Source: Streptomyces ferrugineus (GTDB taxonomy: Bacteria > Actinomycetota > Actinomycetes > Streptomycetales > Streptomycetaceae). From it: a DNA stretch of 64,000 nt. Numbering within the stretch: the stretch's first letter is position 1; the number at the start of each line of letters is the position of its first letter. The notes beneath the pieces are model-generated. The model was given only the letters and a program-made list of their open reading frames with translations, was not told where the DNA came from and did not search any database. Location of the stretch: assembly GCF_015160855.1 (NCBI RefSeq), contig NZ_CP063373.1:8283001-8347000 (forward strand), given 5' to 3'. Positions 26,403 to 37,766 of this stretch are shown here, piece after piece. Made by a program: the position numbers and the translations under genes.

Positions 26403-29400
26403 TGGGCGCCCGTATCGCGGACGTGCTGCCGCTCTCCCCCGCCCAGGAGGGCCTGCTCTTCCATGCCCTGCGCGATCCGGAGCGCCCCGACCCGTATCTG
26501 GTGCAGGCCCGCTTCCGGGCCGGCCCGGACACGGCGCCCGAGGCGTTACGGGCCGCGGTGAGCGCGCTGCTGGAACGGCACCCCAATCTGCGGGCCTGCT
26601 TTCGGCACGCGCACGTCGACCGTCCGGTGCAGGTGATCCCGCGTGCCGTGAAACCGCCGTGGACGGAGATCGACCGCACCGGGCGGACGCCGGTCGAGAC
26701 GGAGGCGGAGCTGGCGCGTCTCATGGCGAAGGACCGGGAGCGCCGGTTCGACCTGGCCCGCCCGCCGCTGGTGCGGGCCACACTGGTCCGGCACGACGAG
26801 GGCGCCGAACTGCTGCTGACCTTCCATCACATCCTGCTGGACGGCTGGTCCCTGCCGTTGCTCGCGCGGGAGCTGGAGGCGCTGACGACAGGGGCCGCCG
26901 AGCTGCCGCCCGCCGTGCCGTTCAAGCAGTACCTGGTCTGGCTGCGGGGCCAGGACCAGGAGCGCGCGGAGGCCGCGTGGCGTGCGGCGCTGGGCGGGCT
27001 GACGCGGCCCGCGCCGCTGGCGCCGGAGGGCGCCGACGACGGCCCTCAGGACACCCTCGACATCGAGCTGACCCCCCGGCTGACAGCGGCGATCACCCGC
27101 CGGGCGGCGGACGCCGGTGTCACCGTCAACACCGTGGCGCAGACCGCCTGGGCCCTGGTCCTGGCCCGGCTGACCGGCGCCGACGACCTGGTCTTCGGCG
27201 CGGTCGTCTCCGGGCGGCCGCACGATCTGCCCGGCGTCGAGCGGATGGTGGGGCTGTTCATCAACACCCTGCCGGTGCGGATCGCGCTGCGCTCCGGCGA
27301 GGGCATCGACGAACTGCTGGCCCGGGTGCAGCGGGAGCAGCTCCGGCTGGCGCCGTATCATCACGTACGGCTGTCGCAGGTGCAGCGGGCGGCCGGGGCG
27401 GGCGAACTCTTCGACACGGTCCTGGCGTTCGAGAACTTCCCGCGTGCCGAGAGCGCCGCCCCGGCCGTCGAGCTGGTCGAGACGCGGGACGCGACGCACT
27501 ACCCGGTGACGATCGCCGTCGTCGCCGGCGAGCGGATGCTGCTGCGGGTGAGCTGCCGCCGGGGCGTGCCGGCGGCCGCGGTCGGCGCCCGACTGGTGCA
27601 CGCCTTCGAGGCGCTGACCTGCGCGAACGGCACCCCGGCCGACCGGCTCGACGTCCTCCCCGGGGAGGAGCGACGGCATCTGCTCGCCCTGGCCGACGGA
27701 CCGGCCCGTCCCCTGTCCGGTGCGCCGGGCATCCCCGGGCGCTTCGCCGAGCAAGTGGCCCGTACGCCGGACGCGCCGGCCGTCGAGTCCGGCGGTGCGG
27801 TGCTGACGTACGGCGATCTGGACGCGGCCTCCGACGGGCTGGCGGGGCGGCTGCGGGAGGCGGGAGTGCGGCCCGGCGACACGGTCGCGCTGCCGCTGGC
27901 CCGGTCCGTGTCCATGGTCGTCGCGCAGCTCGCGGTGCTGAAGGCGGGCGCGTGCTGTCTGCCGCTGGATCCGACGGCTCCGGCGGAACGGCTGGCGGCG
28001 CTGGTGGGGGCGGCCGGTGCGAAGGTGGCGGTCGGGGACGCACGACTGCCGTCGCGGATACGGGTGGTGGACCCCTCCGAACCGGACTCCGCCGCGCCAC
28101 CGGGCATGCCCGTGCCCGCCGAATCCGCCGCCTACGTGATGTACACCTCCGGCTCCACCGGCGAGCCCAAGGGCATCGTCACCCCGCACCGGGCCGTCGT
28201 GGAGCTCGCCGCCGACAGCCGCTTCGCGGGCGGTGCGCACCAGCGGGTCCTGCTGCACAGCCCGCACACCTTCGACGCCGCCACCTACGAGACCTGGGTG
28301 CCCCTGCTGAACGGCGGCACGGTCGTGATCGCCCCACCCGGGCCCGTCACACCCGAACTGCTCGAGCGGCTGCTGCCCGAAGCACGTGTCACGGCGCTGT
28401 GGCTGACGGCCGAACTGCTGCGCACCGTCGCGGAGATCGCGCCCGGGGCGCTGGGCGCCGTGCGCGAGGTGTGGGCGGGCGGGGACGTGCTGGCGCCCGA
28501 GGCGGTCCGGCGGGTGCGCGAGCACTGCCCCGGCACCCGGGTGGTCAACGGCTACGGGCCCACCGAGACGACGGTGTTCGCCACGGCCCACCCGGTGACG
28601 GGGGACGTCGGCGCGTCCGTGCCCGTCGGGCGGCCGCTCGACAACACCCGCGCCCATGTCCTCGACCACCTGCTGCGCCCGGTGCCGGCCGGAGCGGTGG
28701 GCGAGTTGTACATCGCCGGCACCGGTCTCGCGCACGGCTATCTCAACCGTGCGGGGCAGACCGCCGAGCGCTTCGTCGCCGACCCGTACGGGCCGCCCGG
28801 CGCCCGGATGTACCGCACGGGCGACCTGGTGCGCCGGCTGCCCGGCGGCGAGCTGGAGTTCCGGGGCCGGTCCGACGACCAGGTCAAGGTGCGCGGCTTC
28901 CGGATCGAGCCCGGCGAGGTGGAGGCCGCGCTGGCCGCGTGCCCCGGCGTGGAGCGGGCCGTGGTCGCCGCGCGCCCCGGGCCGGACGGCGGCAAGAAGC
29001 TCGTCGCGTATGTCGTGGGCGGCGACCTGGACCTCGTACGGGAGCATGCGGCGCGCACACTGCCCGCGCATCTGGTGCCGTCGGCGTGGGCCGCGCTGGA
29101 CGCCGTACCGCTGACCGCGCACGGCAAGGTGGACCGGGCCGCGCTGCCCGAGCCCGGGCCCGAGCGCCCGGGCCGGGGCCACGGCCGGATCGCCCGGCCC
29201 GGGCGGGAGCAGCGGCTGTGCGCGCTGTTCGCCCGGGCGCTCGGGACGGACGCGATCGGCCCCGACGCCGACTTCTTCGCGCACGGCGGCCACTCGCTGC
29301 TCGCCCTGCGCCTGACCGCGAGCATCCAGGCGGAGCTCGGGGCCCGGGTGTCGCCCGCCGCGCTGTTCGAGGCACCGACCCCGGCCGCGCTCGCCGCCCG

Positions 29401-30244
29401 GCTCGCCGCCGGGCAGGCCGGAGGGGACGACGAGGACGCCTACGCACCGCTGCTCGCCCTGCGCCGCGAGGGCGACCTGCCGCCGCTGTTCTGTCTGCAC
29501 CCGGGGCTGGGCCTCGGCTGGGGCTACGCGGCGCTGCTGCCGCACCTCGCCCCCGGCCGGCCGGTGTACGCGCTCCAGACACCGGCACTGCACGGCGAGC
29601 AGCTCCCCAAGACGCTGGGCGAACTGGCGGACGACTGTCTGCCGCGCATCCGGGCGGTGCGCCCGCACGGGCCGTATCTGCTGCTGGGCCGCTCCTTCGG
29701 CGGGCCCTTCGCCCATGAGCTGGCGGTGCGGCTGCGGGCGGCCGGTGAGGAGGTCGCGCTGGTCGCCGTGCTGGACGCGATGCCGAAGCCGCCCGAGGTG
29801 GCGCGGGTGCCGCTGGACCCGGCGGTCGTGGAGCAGGTGGCACTGGGCAACCTGCTGCGCAACGCGCTGCCCGGAGTGCCGGCCGGGCCCGGACCGCTGG
29901 ACCGCGCCGAGGTGATCGCCCGCGTCCACGCGCACAGCGCGCTCCTCGCCGACCTCGACGAACCGCGCCTCGGCGCACTGCTCGGCGCGATGGAGCGGTA
30001 CATCGAGATGGCCCGCGCCTGGCAGCCGTCGCCGTACGACGGCCGGGTGACCCTCTTCTCCGCGACCCGCGCCTCGGAGGCGAGCACCGAGGACAAGCGC
30101 ACGGCCTGGCGCGCCTGCGCGGCCGGGGTGGACGTACACGAACTGGACTGCGAGCACAGCGATGTGCTCACGCCGGGGCCGGTCGGCGAGATCGCCGCGG
30201 CCGTCGAGGACGTACTACAGGGGGAACGAACCGTTGGACGCTGA
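26402..30244 (+). CDS. NRPS, C-A-T-TE
   Basis: 1280 residues; its ATG overlaps the previous stop (TGATG). Domains: condensation of the DCL type (opening [23 protein letters not shown], His142), which fits an upstream epimerised D-residue; adenylation (core [11 protein letters not shown] near 581); carrier (GGHSL, Ser965); thioesterase (GRSFGG, Ser1098). The TE should hydrolyse or cyclise the finished chain, making this the terminal module even though more NRPS/PKS genes follow. Pocket estimate D-A-Y-L-W-G-G-V-F, uncertain. Codon 49 is TTA, a second bldA-dependent site in the operon. Confidence 0.9.
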   Translation: MGARIADVLPLSPAQEGLLFHALRDPERPDPYLVQARFRAGPDTAPEALRAAVSALLERHPNLRACFRHAHVDRPVQVIPRAVKPPWTEIDRTGRTPVETEAELARLMAKDRERRFDLARPPLVRATLVRHDEGAELLLTFHHILLDGWSLPLLARELEALTTGAAELPPAVPFKQYLVWLRGQDQERAEAAWRAALGGLTRPAPLAPEGADDGPQDTLDIELTPRLTAAITRRAADAGVTVNTVAQTAWALVLARLTGADDLVFGAVVSGRPHDLPGVERMVGLFINTLPVRIALRSGEGIDELLARVQREQLRLAPYHHVRLSQVQRAAGAGELFDTVLAFENFPRAESAAPAVELVETRDATHYPVTIAVVAGERMLLRVSCRRGVPAAAVGARLVHAFEALTCANGTPADRLDVLPGEERRHLLALADGPARPLSGAPGIPGRFAEQVARTPDAPAVESGGAVLTYGDLDAASDGLAGRLREAGVRPGDTVALPLARSVSMVVAQLAVLKAGACCLPLDPTAPAERLAALVGAAGAKVAVGDARLPSRIRVVDPSEPDSAAPPGMPVPAESAAYVMYTSGSTGEPKGIVTPHRAVVELAADSRFAGGAHQRVLLHSPHTFDAATYETWVPLLNGGTVVIAPPGPVTPELLERLLPEARVTALWLTAELLRTVAEIAPGALGAVREVWAGGDVLAPEAVRRVREHCPGTRVVNGYGPTETTVFATAHPVTGDVGASVPVGRPLDNTRAHVLDHLLRPVPAGAVGELYIAGTGLAHGYLNRAGQTAERFVADPYGPPGARMYRTGDLVRRLPGGELEFRGRSDDQVKVRGFRIEPGEVEAALAACPGVERAVVAARPGPDGGKKLVAYVVGGDLDLVREHAARTLPAHLVPSAWAALDAVPLTAHGKVDRAALPEPGPERPGRGHGRIARPGREQRLCALFARALGTDAIGPDADFFAHGGHSLLALRLTASIQAELGARVSPAALFEAPTPAALAARLAAGQAGGDDEDAYAPLLALRREGDLPPLFCLHPGLGLGWGYAALLPHLAPGRPVYALQTPALHGEQLPKTLGELADDCLPRIRAVRPHGPYLLLGRSFGGPFAHELAVRLRAAGEEVALVAVLDAMPKPPEVARVPLDPAVVEQVALGNLLRNALPGVPAGPGPLDRAEVIARVHAHSALLADLDEPRLGALLGAMERYIEMARAWQPSPYDGRVTLFSATRASEASTEDKRTAWRACAAGVDVHELDCEHSDVLTPGPVGEIAAAVEDVLQGERTVGR

Positions 30245-33200
30245 AACGGACTCCACGGCCGAGGAGTACGAGTTCCCGGCCTCCGACGCGCAGAGCCGGC
30301 TGCTGGTCCTGGACCGGATGAACCCGGGCACCGCGCAGTACAACGTGCCCGCCGCCTACGCCGTGCACGGCCCGTTCGACGTGGCCGCGTTCGGCCGCGC
30401 GCTGGACAGCCTGGTCGCCCGCCACGAGTCGCTGCGCACGATGGTGCGGACGGCGCCGGACGGTACCGCCGTGCAGATCGTGGTGGCCTCGGCACGCGCC
30501 GCACTGACCGTCGAACGGGCCGTCCCCGCGAAGGACGTGGGCGACCTGCTGCGCGCCGAAGCAGCCCGCCCCTTCGACCCGGAGACCGGCCCACTGCTGC
30601 GCTGCACGGTGTACGCCCTCGACGACGGCAGCCACCGCGTCCTCCTGGTGGCCCACCATCTGGTCTGTGACGGCTGGTCGCTGGGCGTGCTGCTGCGCGA
30701 GCTGTCCGCCGCCTACGAGAACGAGACCAAGGGCCTGGCCCACACCCTTCCCGAACTGCCCCTGCAGTTCGCCGACTTCGCCGCCTGGCAGCGCGAACGC
30801 CAGGCGAACGGGGAGTACTCCCGCTCCGTGTCCCACTGGGTCGCACAACTGCGCGGCGCCCCGGAGACGGTGGCGCTGCCGCTGGACCGGCCGCGCGGGG
30901 CGGTCCGTACGGCGGCGGGCGGCACCGAACGGTTCACGCTGCCGGCCGGGGTGCGTGAGCGGATCGCCGAGACGGCCCGGGTGCGCGGCGGTACGCCGTT
31001 CATGGCGGTGTTCGCCGCGTACGCCGCGTTCGTGAGCCGGCTGTCCGGCGCCGAGGACCTGGTGATCGGATTCCCCGTCTCCGGCCGGGACCGCCCCGAG
31101 CTCCAGGACATGGTCGGCATGCTGACCAACACCCTCGCGCTGCGCGTCGACCTGTCCGGCGACCCGTCGTACCACGACCTGATCACCCGCCTGCGCACCG
31201 CGCTGCTGGACTCCCAGCCGTACCAGGACGCCCCCTTCGAGACGGTGGTGAACGAGGTCGCCCCGGCCCGCGAGATCAGTCACGACCCGGTCGTACAGGT
31301 GGTGTTCGGCTACGACGACGACACGGAGTTGACACTGAGGCTGGCTGGAGCGGAGGTGGAGCGGCTTCATGTGGGGCTGGACAGCGCCAAGTTCGACTTC
31401 CATCTCCAGGTGGAGCGCTGGGGCGAGGACCTCGCCGCGTACCTGATCTACCGCAGCGCGCTGTTCGACGCGGAGACGGTACGGCGGTGGGTGGGGTGCT
31501 TCGAGACGCTGCTGGACGGCTTGCTGGAACGACCCGGGGCACCGCTGTCGACCATCGACATGCTGCCGGCGGATGAGAGGGACAGACTGCTCGCGCAAGG
31601 GACCGCGACGCCGCCAAGGGGCGCGGGGCTGTCATCAGACCGCCTCGTACCTGACCTGATCGCGGACCGGGCCGCCGCCCAACCGGACACGACGGCCCTG
31701 GTGTACGGCGAGCTACGGCTGACGTACCGCGAACTCCTGGAGCGCGCAGACCACTTGGCGGCCCTCCTGCACAAGCGAGGCGTCCGCCGAGGAGACCGCG
31801 TCGGCCTGCTCCTCCCCCGCGGCGCCGACATGGCCATATCCGCCCTCGCGGTGCTGCGCGCGGGCGCCGCATACGTCCCACTGGACCCGGCACATCCCGC
31901 CGCCCGCCTCGCCTACATGATCACCGACTCCGGTACGTCCCTCCTGCTGACGGCGAGGGAAACGACGGCCCTGGCCGGAACCGACGTACCGGAACTCCGA
32001 GTGGACGAACACACGGAAGCCGCCCCGCCACGCGTCCCCGTGCCCTGCACCCCCGACGACCTCGCCTACGTCCTCTACACCTCCGGCTCCACCGGCGTCC
32101 CCAAGGGCGTGGCCGTCGAGCACCGAGCCCTGCGCAACCTCGCGGTGAACGTCCGCCCCGTGTTCCCGGTGACCGGGACGGACCGTGTCCTGCAGTTCGT
32201 GTCGTTCGGCTTCGACGTGGCCGTGTCCGACCTGTTCTTCCCGTGGGTCGCGGGCGCGGAGCTGCACATCGCGCAGGAGGACGAGCGGCTGGGCGAGGCG
32301 CTGCAGGCACGGCTGCGGGACTCCCGCGTCACGTACGTCTTCCTGCCGCCGTCCGCCGCGATGACGCTCCCCCGGGCACCGGGCGCGCTGCCGGAGCTGC
32401 GCACCCTCGCGGTCGGCGGCGAGGCGTGCCCGGCCGAGCTGGTCGAGCGGCTCGGCGAGGAGGGACGGCGGATCGTCAACGCGTACGGCCCCAGCGAGGC
32501 GACGGTGTACTCGACCACGGCCGAGCTGCGCCCGGGCGAGCCGGTGGTGATCGGTCACGCGGTCCCCGGCTCCCGCGCCCACGTACTGGACGGCCGGCTG
32601 CGGCCGGTCCCGGTCGGCGTGACCGGCGAACTGTATGTCGCGGGCGCCACCCTGGCCCGCGGCTACATCGGCCGGCCCGGCATGACCGCCGAACGCTTCG
32701 TCGCCGACCCCTACGGCCCGCCCGGCAGCCGTATGTACCGCACGGGCGATCTATGCCGGATCGACGCGCACGGCGTGCTGCACTACCTGGGCCGGGGCGA
32801 CTCGCAGGTGAAGCTGCGCGGTTACCGGATCGAGCTGGGCGAGATCGAGGCGCTCCTCGCGGGGCACCCCGACGTCACGGTGGCCGCTGCCGCAGTGCGC
32901 GGGGAGGGCGCCGAACAGCGGCTGGTGGCCTACCTCGTCACCACCGCCGACGTGCCGGACACGGCGCTGCGCGCCGACCTGGCCGGCCGGCTCCCCGGCT
33001 ACATGGTCCCGGAGGTCTTCGTACGCCTGCCGGAGCTGCCCCTGAACCGCTCGGGCAAGGTCGACCGGTCCCGGCTGCCCGAACCGCCCTCCACCCGGCC
33101 CGCGTTGAGCGAGTCGTACGCCGCTCCACGTACCGAGGCCGAGTGGCGGGTGGCCCGGGTCTGGCAGCGGGTGCTGACCCTGGACCGGGTCGGCGTCCAC

Positions 33201-33449
33201 GACAACTTCTTCGACCTGGGCGGCAATTCGGTACGGCTGCTGGCCGTGCTCGCCGCGCTCCAGGACCACCCGGAGTACCGGGACCTCACCCTGATCGACC
33301 TGTTCCGGCATCCGACGGTCGCCGCCGCGGCGGCGCATCTCGACCGTACGGCCGAGCAGACCGCACCGCACGAGGAGGCGGCCCGGCGCGGCAGCGACCG
33401 CCGGGCGGCCGTGCACAAGCTCCGTTCCAGGAAGGGCACGACGCGATGA
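30234..33449 (+). CDS. NRPS, C-A-T
   Basis: 1071 residues from a TTG at 30234, preceded by GGGGGAA and overlapping the TE-module gene by 11 bp; longer frames run into the TE region. Domains: condensation (HHLVCDGWS, His141, LCL-like), adenylation (core [11 protein letters not shown] near 614) and carrier (GGNSV, Ser999). There is no terminating domain, so its peptide must pass to another protein, most simply the KS-ACP encoded next. Pocket estimate D-V-S-F-A-G-A-V-Y, not confidently assigned. The C-A linker contains a 16-nt inverted copy of the dispersed repeat found in the C-A-T-E gene. Confidence 0.88.
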   Translation: MDAETDSTAEEYEFPASDAQSRLLVLDRMNPGTAQYNVPAAYAVHGPFDVAAFGRALDSLVARHESLRTMVRTAPDGTAVQIVVASARAALTVERAVPAKDVGDLLRAEAARPFDPETGPLLRCTVYALDDGSHRVLLVAHHLVCDGWSLGVLLRELSAAYENETKGLAHTLPELPLQFADFAAWQRERQANGEYSRSVSHWVAQLRGAPETVALPLDRPRGAVRTAAGGTERFTLPAGVRERIAETARVRGGTPFMAVFAAYAAFVSRLSGAEDLVIGFPVSGRDRPELQDMVGMLTNTLALRVDLSGDPSYHDLITRLRTALLDSQPYQDAPFETVVNEVAPAREISHDPVVQVVFGYDDDTELTLRLAGAEVERLHVGLDSAKFDFHLQVERWGEDLAAYLIYRSALFDAETVRRWVGCFETLLDGLLERPGAPLSTIDMLPADERDRLLAQGTATPPRGAGLSSDRLVPDLIADRAAAQPDTTALVYGELRLTYRELLERADHLAALLHKRGVRRGDRVGLLLPRGADMAISALAVLRAGAAYVPLDPAHPAARLAYMITDSGTSLLLTARETTALAGTDVPELRVDEHTEAAPPRVPVPCTPDDLAYVLYTSGSTGVPKGVAVEHRALRNLAVNVRPVFPVTGTDRVLQFVSFGFDVAVSDLFFPWVAGAELHIAQEDERLGEALQARLRDSRVTYVFLPPSAAMTLPRAPGALPELRTLAVGGEACPAELVERLGEEGRRIVNAYGPSEATVYSTTAELRPGEPVVIGHAVPGSRAHVLDGRLRPVPVGVTGELYVAGATLARGYIGRPGMTAERFVADPYGPPGSRMYRTGDLCRIDAHGVLHYLGRGDSQVKLRGYRIELGEIEALLAGHPDVTVAAAAVRGEGAEQRLVAYLVTTADVPDTALRADLAGRLPGYMVPEVFVRLPELPLNRSGKVDRSRLPEPPSTRPALSESYAAPRTEAEWRVARVWQRVLTLDRVGVHDNFFDLGGNSVRLLAVLAALQDHPEYRDLTLIDLFRHPTVAAAAAHLDRTAEQTAPHEEAARRGSDRRAAVHKLRSRKGTTR
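31617..31632. repeat. Fragment of the dispersed repeat in the C-A linker
   Basis: AGGGGCGCGGGGCTGT is the exact reverse complement of 23664-23679 in the adenylation-domain repeat. It falls in the flexible linker between condensation and adenylation domains, encoding roughly PPRGAGLSS, where extra residues are harmless. Confidence 0.5.
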
Positions 33450-35482
33450 CGACCGAGGAAGCAGCACCGCACGATCTGGAGTCCGCGGTGGCCGTCGTGG
33501 GGATGAGCGGACGCTTCCCCGGCGCCCCCGACCTCGACACGTACTGGGCCAACCTGCGCGACGGTGTCTGCTCCATCTCCACCTTCACGGAGAAGGAGCT
33601 GCTGGCCGACGGGGCGGACGAGGCGGAGGTGCGCGCTCCGGCGTACGTCCCCGCCCAGGGCCGGCTCGCCGACGCGGACCGCTTCGAGGCGGACCTCTTC
33701 GGCTTCAGCGGCAGCGAGGCGGCGGCCCTCGACCCACAGCACCGGGTGCTGCTGGAGACGGCCTGGTCCGCCCTGGAGGACGCCGGGTACGCCCCGCTGA
33801 ACGCGCCCCGGCACACCGGCGTCTACGTCGGCGGCAGCCCGACCGAACACGCCCTGGCCGCCGGCACCGACCCCGCGCTCGCCGCGTCGATCGGCGCTCT
33901 TCAGGTCCGTATCCTCACCGACCGCGAGTTCCTGGCGCCCTGGATCTCCTACCGGCTGGGCCTGGACGGCCCGAGCATGACGGTCCAGACGGCCTGCTCG
34001 ACCTCCCTGACGGCGGTCCATCTCGCCGTGCAGGCCCTGCTGCTGGGCGAGTGCGACACGGCGCTCGCGGGCGGCGTGTCCATCGGCAGTGTGCGCAGGC
34101 AGGGCTATGTCCACTTCCAGGGCGGGATCTTCTCTCCCGACGGCCGCTGCCGGCCCTTCGACGAGAAGGCGGCCGGCACGGTGCCGGGCAGCGGGGTGGG
34201 CGTACTGGTGCTGCGGCGGCTTCAGGACGCGCTGGCCGACGGCGACCCGGTGCGCGCGGTGATCCGGGGCACGGCGGTCACCAACGACGGTTCCGGCAAG
34301 GTCGGCTTCACCGCTCCGGGGGTGGACCAGCAGACGGCGGCGATCACGGAGGCATGGTCGGCGGCGGGTCTGGAGCCGTCGGCGGCGCAGTACGTGGAGG
34401 CGCACGGGACCGGGACGGAGCTGGGGGACCGGATCGAACTGGCGGCGGCGAGCGCGGCGTTCGCATCCGGCGCGGACACCGACATCGCGCTGGGCTCGGT
34501 GAAGTCGAACATCGGGCACGCGGACGCGGCGGCCGGGGCGGCGGCGCTGATCAAGACGATCCTGATGCTGGAGCACACGACACTGGCCCCGACGGTGGAC
34601 GTCACCAGTCCGGTGGCCGCTCTCCAGGACTCACCGCTGCGCCTGGTGACCCAGGCGCGGGAATGGCCGGGCAGACCGGGCCTGCCCCGGCTGGCGGGCG
34701 TGACGTCGGTGGGCATCGGCGGCACGAACGTGCATGTGGTGGTGCAGGAGGCTCCGGAGCGCCGGTCACCCGCGAGTGCCGCGCCGCGTCCGGTCGTACT
34801 GCCGCTGTCGGCCCGCACAAAGTCACAGCTCGCGCTGGTCGCCGACCGGCTGGCGAGGCGTCTGCGCGACGCGGACGACGCCCCATGCCTGGCCGATGTC
34901 GCGCACACCCTGCGCACCGGCCGGGTCGGGATGCCCGTACGCGCCTATGTCGTGGCGGCCGGCGTACGGGAGGCGTCGGACAAGCTGACGGCCCTGGCCG
35001 AGGGCCGCCGGGACACGGTGACGGACCCGCTGGGCGAGGCATGGCTGAGGGGCGAGGAGGTGACCTGGCCGGCCCTCGACGGCGCGGTACGGCGGGTGCG
35101 GCTCCCGGCGTATCCGTTCGCGGGCGAGAGCCACGGCGCCCTGACGCTGCGCAGGCCGGCGGCGGAGGCGACCGAGCTGCCGTCATCGGCGCCGGAGGAC
35201 GAACTCGACGCCAGGGTCGCCGCGTTGGTGATCGAGGCGCTGGATCTGGGCGATGCCGCCGCTCTGGAGCGGACGTACTTCGAGGCGGGCGGTGACTCGC
35301 TGACGGCCGTTCATCTCGCCGGCAGGCTGCGCGACGAGATGGGCGTCGACGTACCGATCCAGCTGTTCCTGGAGCCGGTCACCCTCAAGGAGATGACGAC
35401 CCGGATCGTGGAGATGAAGCAGAACGGCGACGCGGACGGCGCTCTGGACGCGCTGCTCGCCGAGTTCGAGGCGGAGTCGTGA
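33446..35482 (+). CDS. PKS module, KS-ACP without acyltransferase
   Basis: 678 residues overlapping the previous gene by 4 bp. The ketosynthase is complete: Cys184 in TACSTSL, His in [11 protein letters not shown] and His in [12 protein letters not shown]. The usual post-KS linker with LPAYPFAGE follows, then an acyl carrier domain (GGDSL, Ser618). No acyltransferase, reductase, dehydratase or thioesterase domain is present. Malonyl loading would have to come in trans, for example from the fatty-acid synthase transacylase. Its place after the C-A-T protein suggests it extends a peptidyl intermediate by two carbons. Confidence 0.9.
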   Translation: MTTEEAAPHDLESAVAVVGMSGRFPGAPDLDTYWANLRDGVCSISTFTEKELLADGADEAEVRAPAYVPAQGRLADADRFEADLFGFSGSEAAALDPQHRVLLETAWSALEDAGYAPLNAPRHTGVYVGGSPTEHALAAGTDPALAASIGALQVRILTDREFLAPWISYRLGLDGPSMTVQTACSTSLTAVHLAVQALLLGECDTALAGGVSIGSVRRQGYVHFQGGIFSPDGRCRPFDEKAAGTVPGSGVGVLVLRRLQDALADGDPVRAVIRGTAVTNDGSGKVGFTAPGVDQQTAAITEAWSAAGLEPSAAQYVEAHGTGTELGDRIELAAASAAFASGADTDIALGSVKSNIGHADAAAGAAALIKTILMLEHTTLAPTVDVTSPVAALQDSPLRLVTQAREWPGRPGLPRLAGVTSVGIGGTNVHVVVQEAPERRSPASAAPRPVVLPLSARTKSQLALVADRLARRLRDADDAPCLADVAHTLRTGRVGMPVRAYVVAAGVREASDKLTALAEGRRDTVTDPLGEAWLRGEEVTWPALDGAVRRVRLPAYPFAGESHGALTLRRPAAEATELPSSAPEDELDARVAALVIEALDLGDAAALERTYFEAGGDSLTAVHLAGRLRDEMGVDVPIQLFLEPVTLKEMTTRIVEMKQNGDADGALDALLAEFEAES

Positions 35483-36231
35483 CCGTCTTCGATGTCCGCA
35501 CCCGCTGGCTCCGGGGCGTGGGCGCACCCGGCGCGAAGATCCGCCTGGTGTGCTTGCCGCACGCGGGCGGGGCGGCGAGCTCCTTCCACGCCTGGACGGC
35601 GCTGACGCCTCCGGAGGTCGAGGTCGTGTCGGTGCAGTACCCGGGCCGCCAGGACCGGCTGTCCGAGCCCTGCCCGGCCACGATGGAGGAGCTGGCGGAC
35701 GCGGTCACGAACGCCCTGCTGCACGAGCTGACGGACGATCTGCCGCTGGCGCTGTTCGGCCACAGCATGGGGTCGGCGGTGGCGTACGAGGTGGCCCGCC
35801 GGCTGGCGGAGATCCCCGGCCGCACCGTCACCCGGCTGATCGTGTCGGGCCGCAGCCGGCCCCGCACGGCGCGGGAGCTGGCGCCGCGCCCGGCCCCGGC
35901 CGACGCGGAGATCCTGGACTACGTCCGGGTGCTGGATCCGGGGGGCGCGGCGGTCTACGAGCATCCCGCGCTGCGGGAGGTGATCATGCCGTCCCTGCGG
36001 GCGGACTTCGGGATCCTGGCCAGGTACCGGCCGACTCGACTGCACCGGCTGGACGTTCCCGTGACGGCGTGCGGGGGCGACCGCGATCCCGCGTGCGCGG
36101 TGGCGGGCCTGTCCCAGTGGGCGGACGTCACGACGCAGGGGCTGGAGATCCGGGCCTTCGAGGGGAACCACTTCTATCTCAACCCGAGGAGGGAGGAGTT
36201 GGTCGAGTTCGTCGTGGGGCGTGTGCTGTGA
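35479..36231 (+). CDS. Type II thioesterase
   Basis: 250 residues from GTG at 35479, overlapping the PKS by 4 bp. It is an alpha/beta hydrolase with the usual opening CLPHAGGAASSFHAW, the nucleophile in GHSMGS and the catalytic His in GNHFYL near the end. Free-standing thioesterases of this kind remove wrongly primed or stalled groups from carrier domains. It is the last gene of the tightly overlapping part of the operon. Confidence 0.95.
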   Translation: MTVFDVRTRWLRGVGAPGAKIRLVCLPHAGGAASSFHAWTALTPPEVEVVSVQYPGRQDRLSEPCPATMEELADAVTNALLHELTDDLPLALFGHSMGSAVAYEVARRLAEIPGRTVTRLIVSGRSRPRTARELAPRPAPADAEILDYVRVLDPGGAAVYEHPALREVIMPSLRADFGILARYRPTRLHRLDVPVTACGGDRDPACAVAGLSQWADVTTQGLEIRAFEGNHFYLNPRREELVEFVVGRVL

Positions 36232-36307
36232 GGCGGTTCTCATTCCGCATGTGCCGGACTTGAGATGGGCATGTTTGCCTTTCAACGACCCGAGGAGGCA
36301 TGCCGAG

Positions 36308-37579
36308 ATGAGCGAGGCACCCCCCAGGCCCCGCAGGGTCGTCGTCACCGGGCTTGGGGCGGTCACGCCGCTGGGTGTCGGGGTCGGGGAGCTGTGGCGG
36401 GGGCTGCTCGACGGGCGGCACGGGATACGGGAGCTGGCCGGGGAGGAGTTCGCCGGGCTGCCGGTGCGGGTCGCCGGGGTCGTGCCCGTGGACCCCGCCG
36501 GGCTGCTGCCCCGGCCGATGGCGCGGCGGATGAACCGGGCCGCGCAGTTCGGGGTGCTGGCGGCGCGGGAGGCGTGGGTCGATGCCGGGTTCACGGCGGG
36601 CGGGACCCGGGAGAGCGGGGTCGATCCGGCGCGGGTGGGGGTGAGCCTCGGGGCCATACTCGGTGACGCGTCCGTGCTGGTGGGCGGGGACCGCAGGCTG
36701 CGGGAGAAGGGGCCGCGGGCCGTCTCGCCGCTCACCACTCCGATGACGGTGCCCTCGCAGGCCGCCTCCCAGGTCTCCCTCGACCTGCACATCACCGGCG
36801 AGGCCCGGACCGTGACGAGCGCGTGCGCGTCGGGGACGGAGGCGATAGGGCAGGCGATCGACCGCATACGGTACGGGCGGATCGACGTGGCGCTCGCGGG
36901 CGGCGCCGAAGCGGTCGTCACGCCGGCGATCATGGCGTCCTTCGCGGCGATGCGGGCGCTGGCCGGCGGGGACGCGGCGTCGGGCCTCTCCCCCTCCCGC
37001 CCGTTCGCCAAGGACCGGGCCGGGTTCGTCAACGGGGAGGGCGCCGGGATCCTCGTCCTGGAGGCCGAGGAGCACGCGCGAGCCCGGGGTGCGCGGATCT
37101 ACTGCGAGGCCGCGGGCTGGGGACTGTCGGCCGACGCCCACCACATGGCGGCGCCCGACCCGTCCGGGCACGGCATCGCGCTGGCGGTGCGGCGGGCCCT
37201 GCGGGATGCCGGGGCCGGTGTCCCGGACGTCGTCCACGTCAACGCCCACGCCACGGCGACGACCGAGGGCGATCTCGCGGAGGCGGGCGCGCTGCAGGCG
37301 GTGCTCGGGGACCGGGCGGTGCCGGTCACCGCGCTCAAGGGACACCTGGGGCATCTCCAGGGCGCGGCGGGCGGGGTGGAGGCCGTGGCCGCCGCGCTGA
37401 CGCTGCGGCACGGGGTGATACCGCCGACCGCGGGGTGCCTCGAGGTCGACGACGCGATCGGGCTGGACGTGGTGACGGGGGCGGCGCGGGCGCTGCCGGA
37501 GGACGGGGACGTGGTGCTGAGCAATTCCTTCGGGTTCGGGGGGCACAACGCGGTGCTGGCGCTGCGGCGGGTGGGGTGA
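36308..37579 (+). CDS. Discrete beta-ketoacyl synthase, FabF type
   Basis: 423 residues from ATG at 36308, 9 bp after AGGAGG. The KAS II fold is complete with Cys173 in SACASGTEA, His in NAHATATTEGD and His in GHLGHLQGAAG. It follows the thioesterase after a 76-bp gap with its own ribosome-binding site, so it may belong to the operon or be expressed separately. Possible jobs are making a fatty starter for the peptide, acting with the KS-ACP carrier, or generic fatty-acid elongation. No cognate carrier protein or ketoreductase gene is adjacent. Confidence 0.85.
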   Translation: MSEAPPRPRRVVVTGLGAVTPLGVGVGELWRGLLDGRHGIRELAGEEFAGLPVRVAGVVPVDPAGLLPRPMARRMNRAAQFGVLAAREAWVDAGFTAGGTRESGVDPARVGVSLGAILGDASVLVGGDRRLREKGPRAVSPLTTPMTVPSQAASQVSLDLHITGEARTVTSACASGTEAIGQAIDRIRYGRIDVALAGGAEAVVTPAIMASFAAMRALAGGDAASGLSPSRPFAKDRAGFVNGEGAGILVLEAEEHARARGARIYCEAAGWGLSADAHHMAAPDPSGHGIALAVRRALRDAGAGVPDVVHVNAHATATTEGDLAEAGALQAVLGDRAVPVTALKGHLGHLQGAAGGVEAVAAALTLRHGVIPPTAGCLEVDDAIGLDVVTGAARALPEDGDVVLSNSFGFGGHNAVLALRRVG

Positions 37580-37766
37580 TCCGGTGGGCGTTCGGTGCGG
37601 TGCGGTGGGTTCGGCACCGCCGGGATGCGCCGTGAGGGCCGAGCGCCACTGCGGCGGGCATGGGGGCAGTGGCGGAGAACGGTGAGGCCGAGCCACAGCG
37701 GTCGGTCGTTCACGGAGTCCCGGAGCCGGCTGCCCGCGCCCCCGCGACACCGGTCGTCGGCGCCCG

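Noticed and set aside
17123..35482. Detoxin/rimosamide-type or another named pathway
   Set aside because: Module types overlap in part with several small NRPS-PKS families, but the A-T-C-T protein, luciferase-like monooxygenase and mid-cluster thioesterase could not be matched from memory, and pocket codes read by eye are not reliable.
15185..36231. Siderophore cluster
   Set aside because: MbtH, an EntS-like exporter and NRPS genes raised the idea, but there is no iron-box operator, no siderophore uptake gene, no ornithine/lysine N-oxygenase and no dihydroxybenzoate genes.
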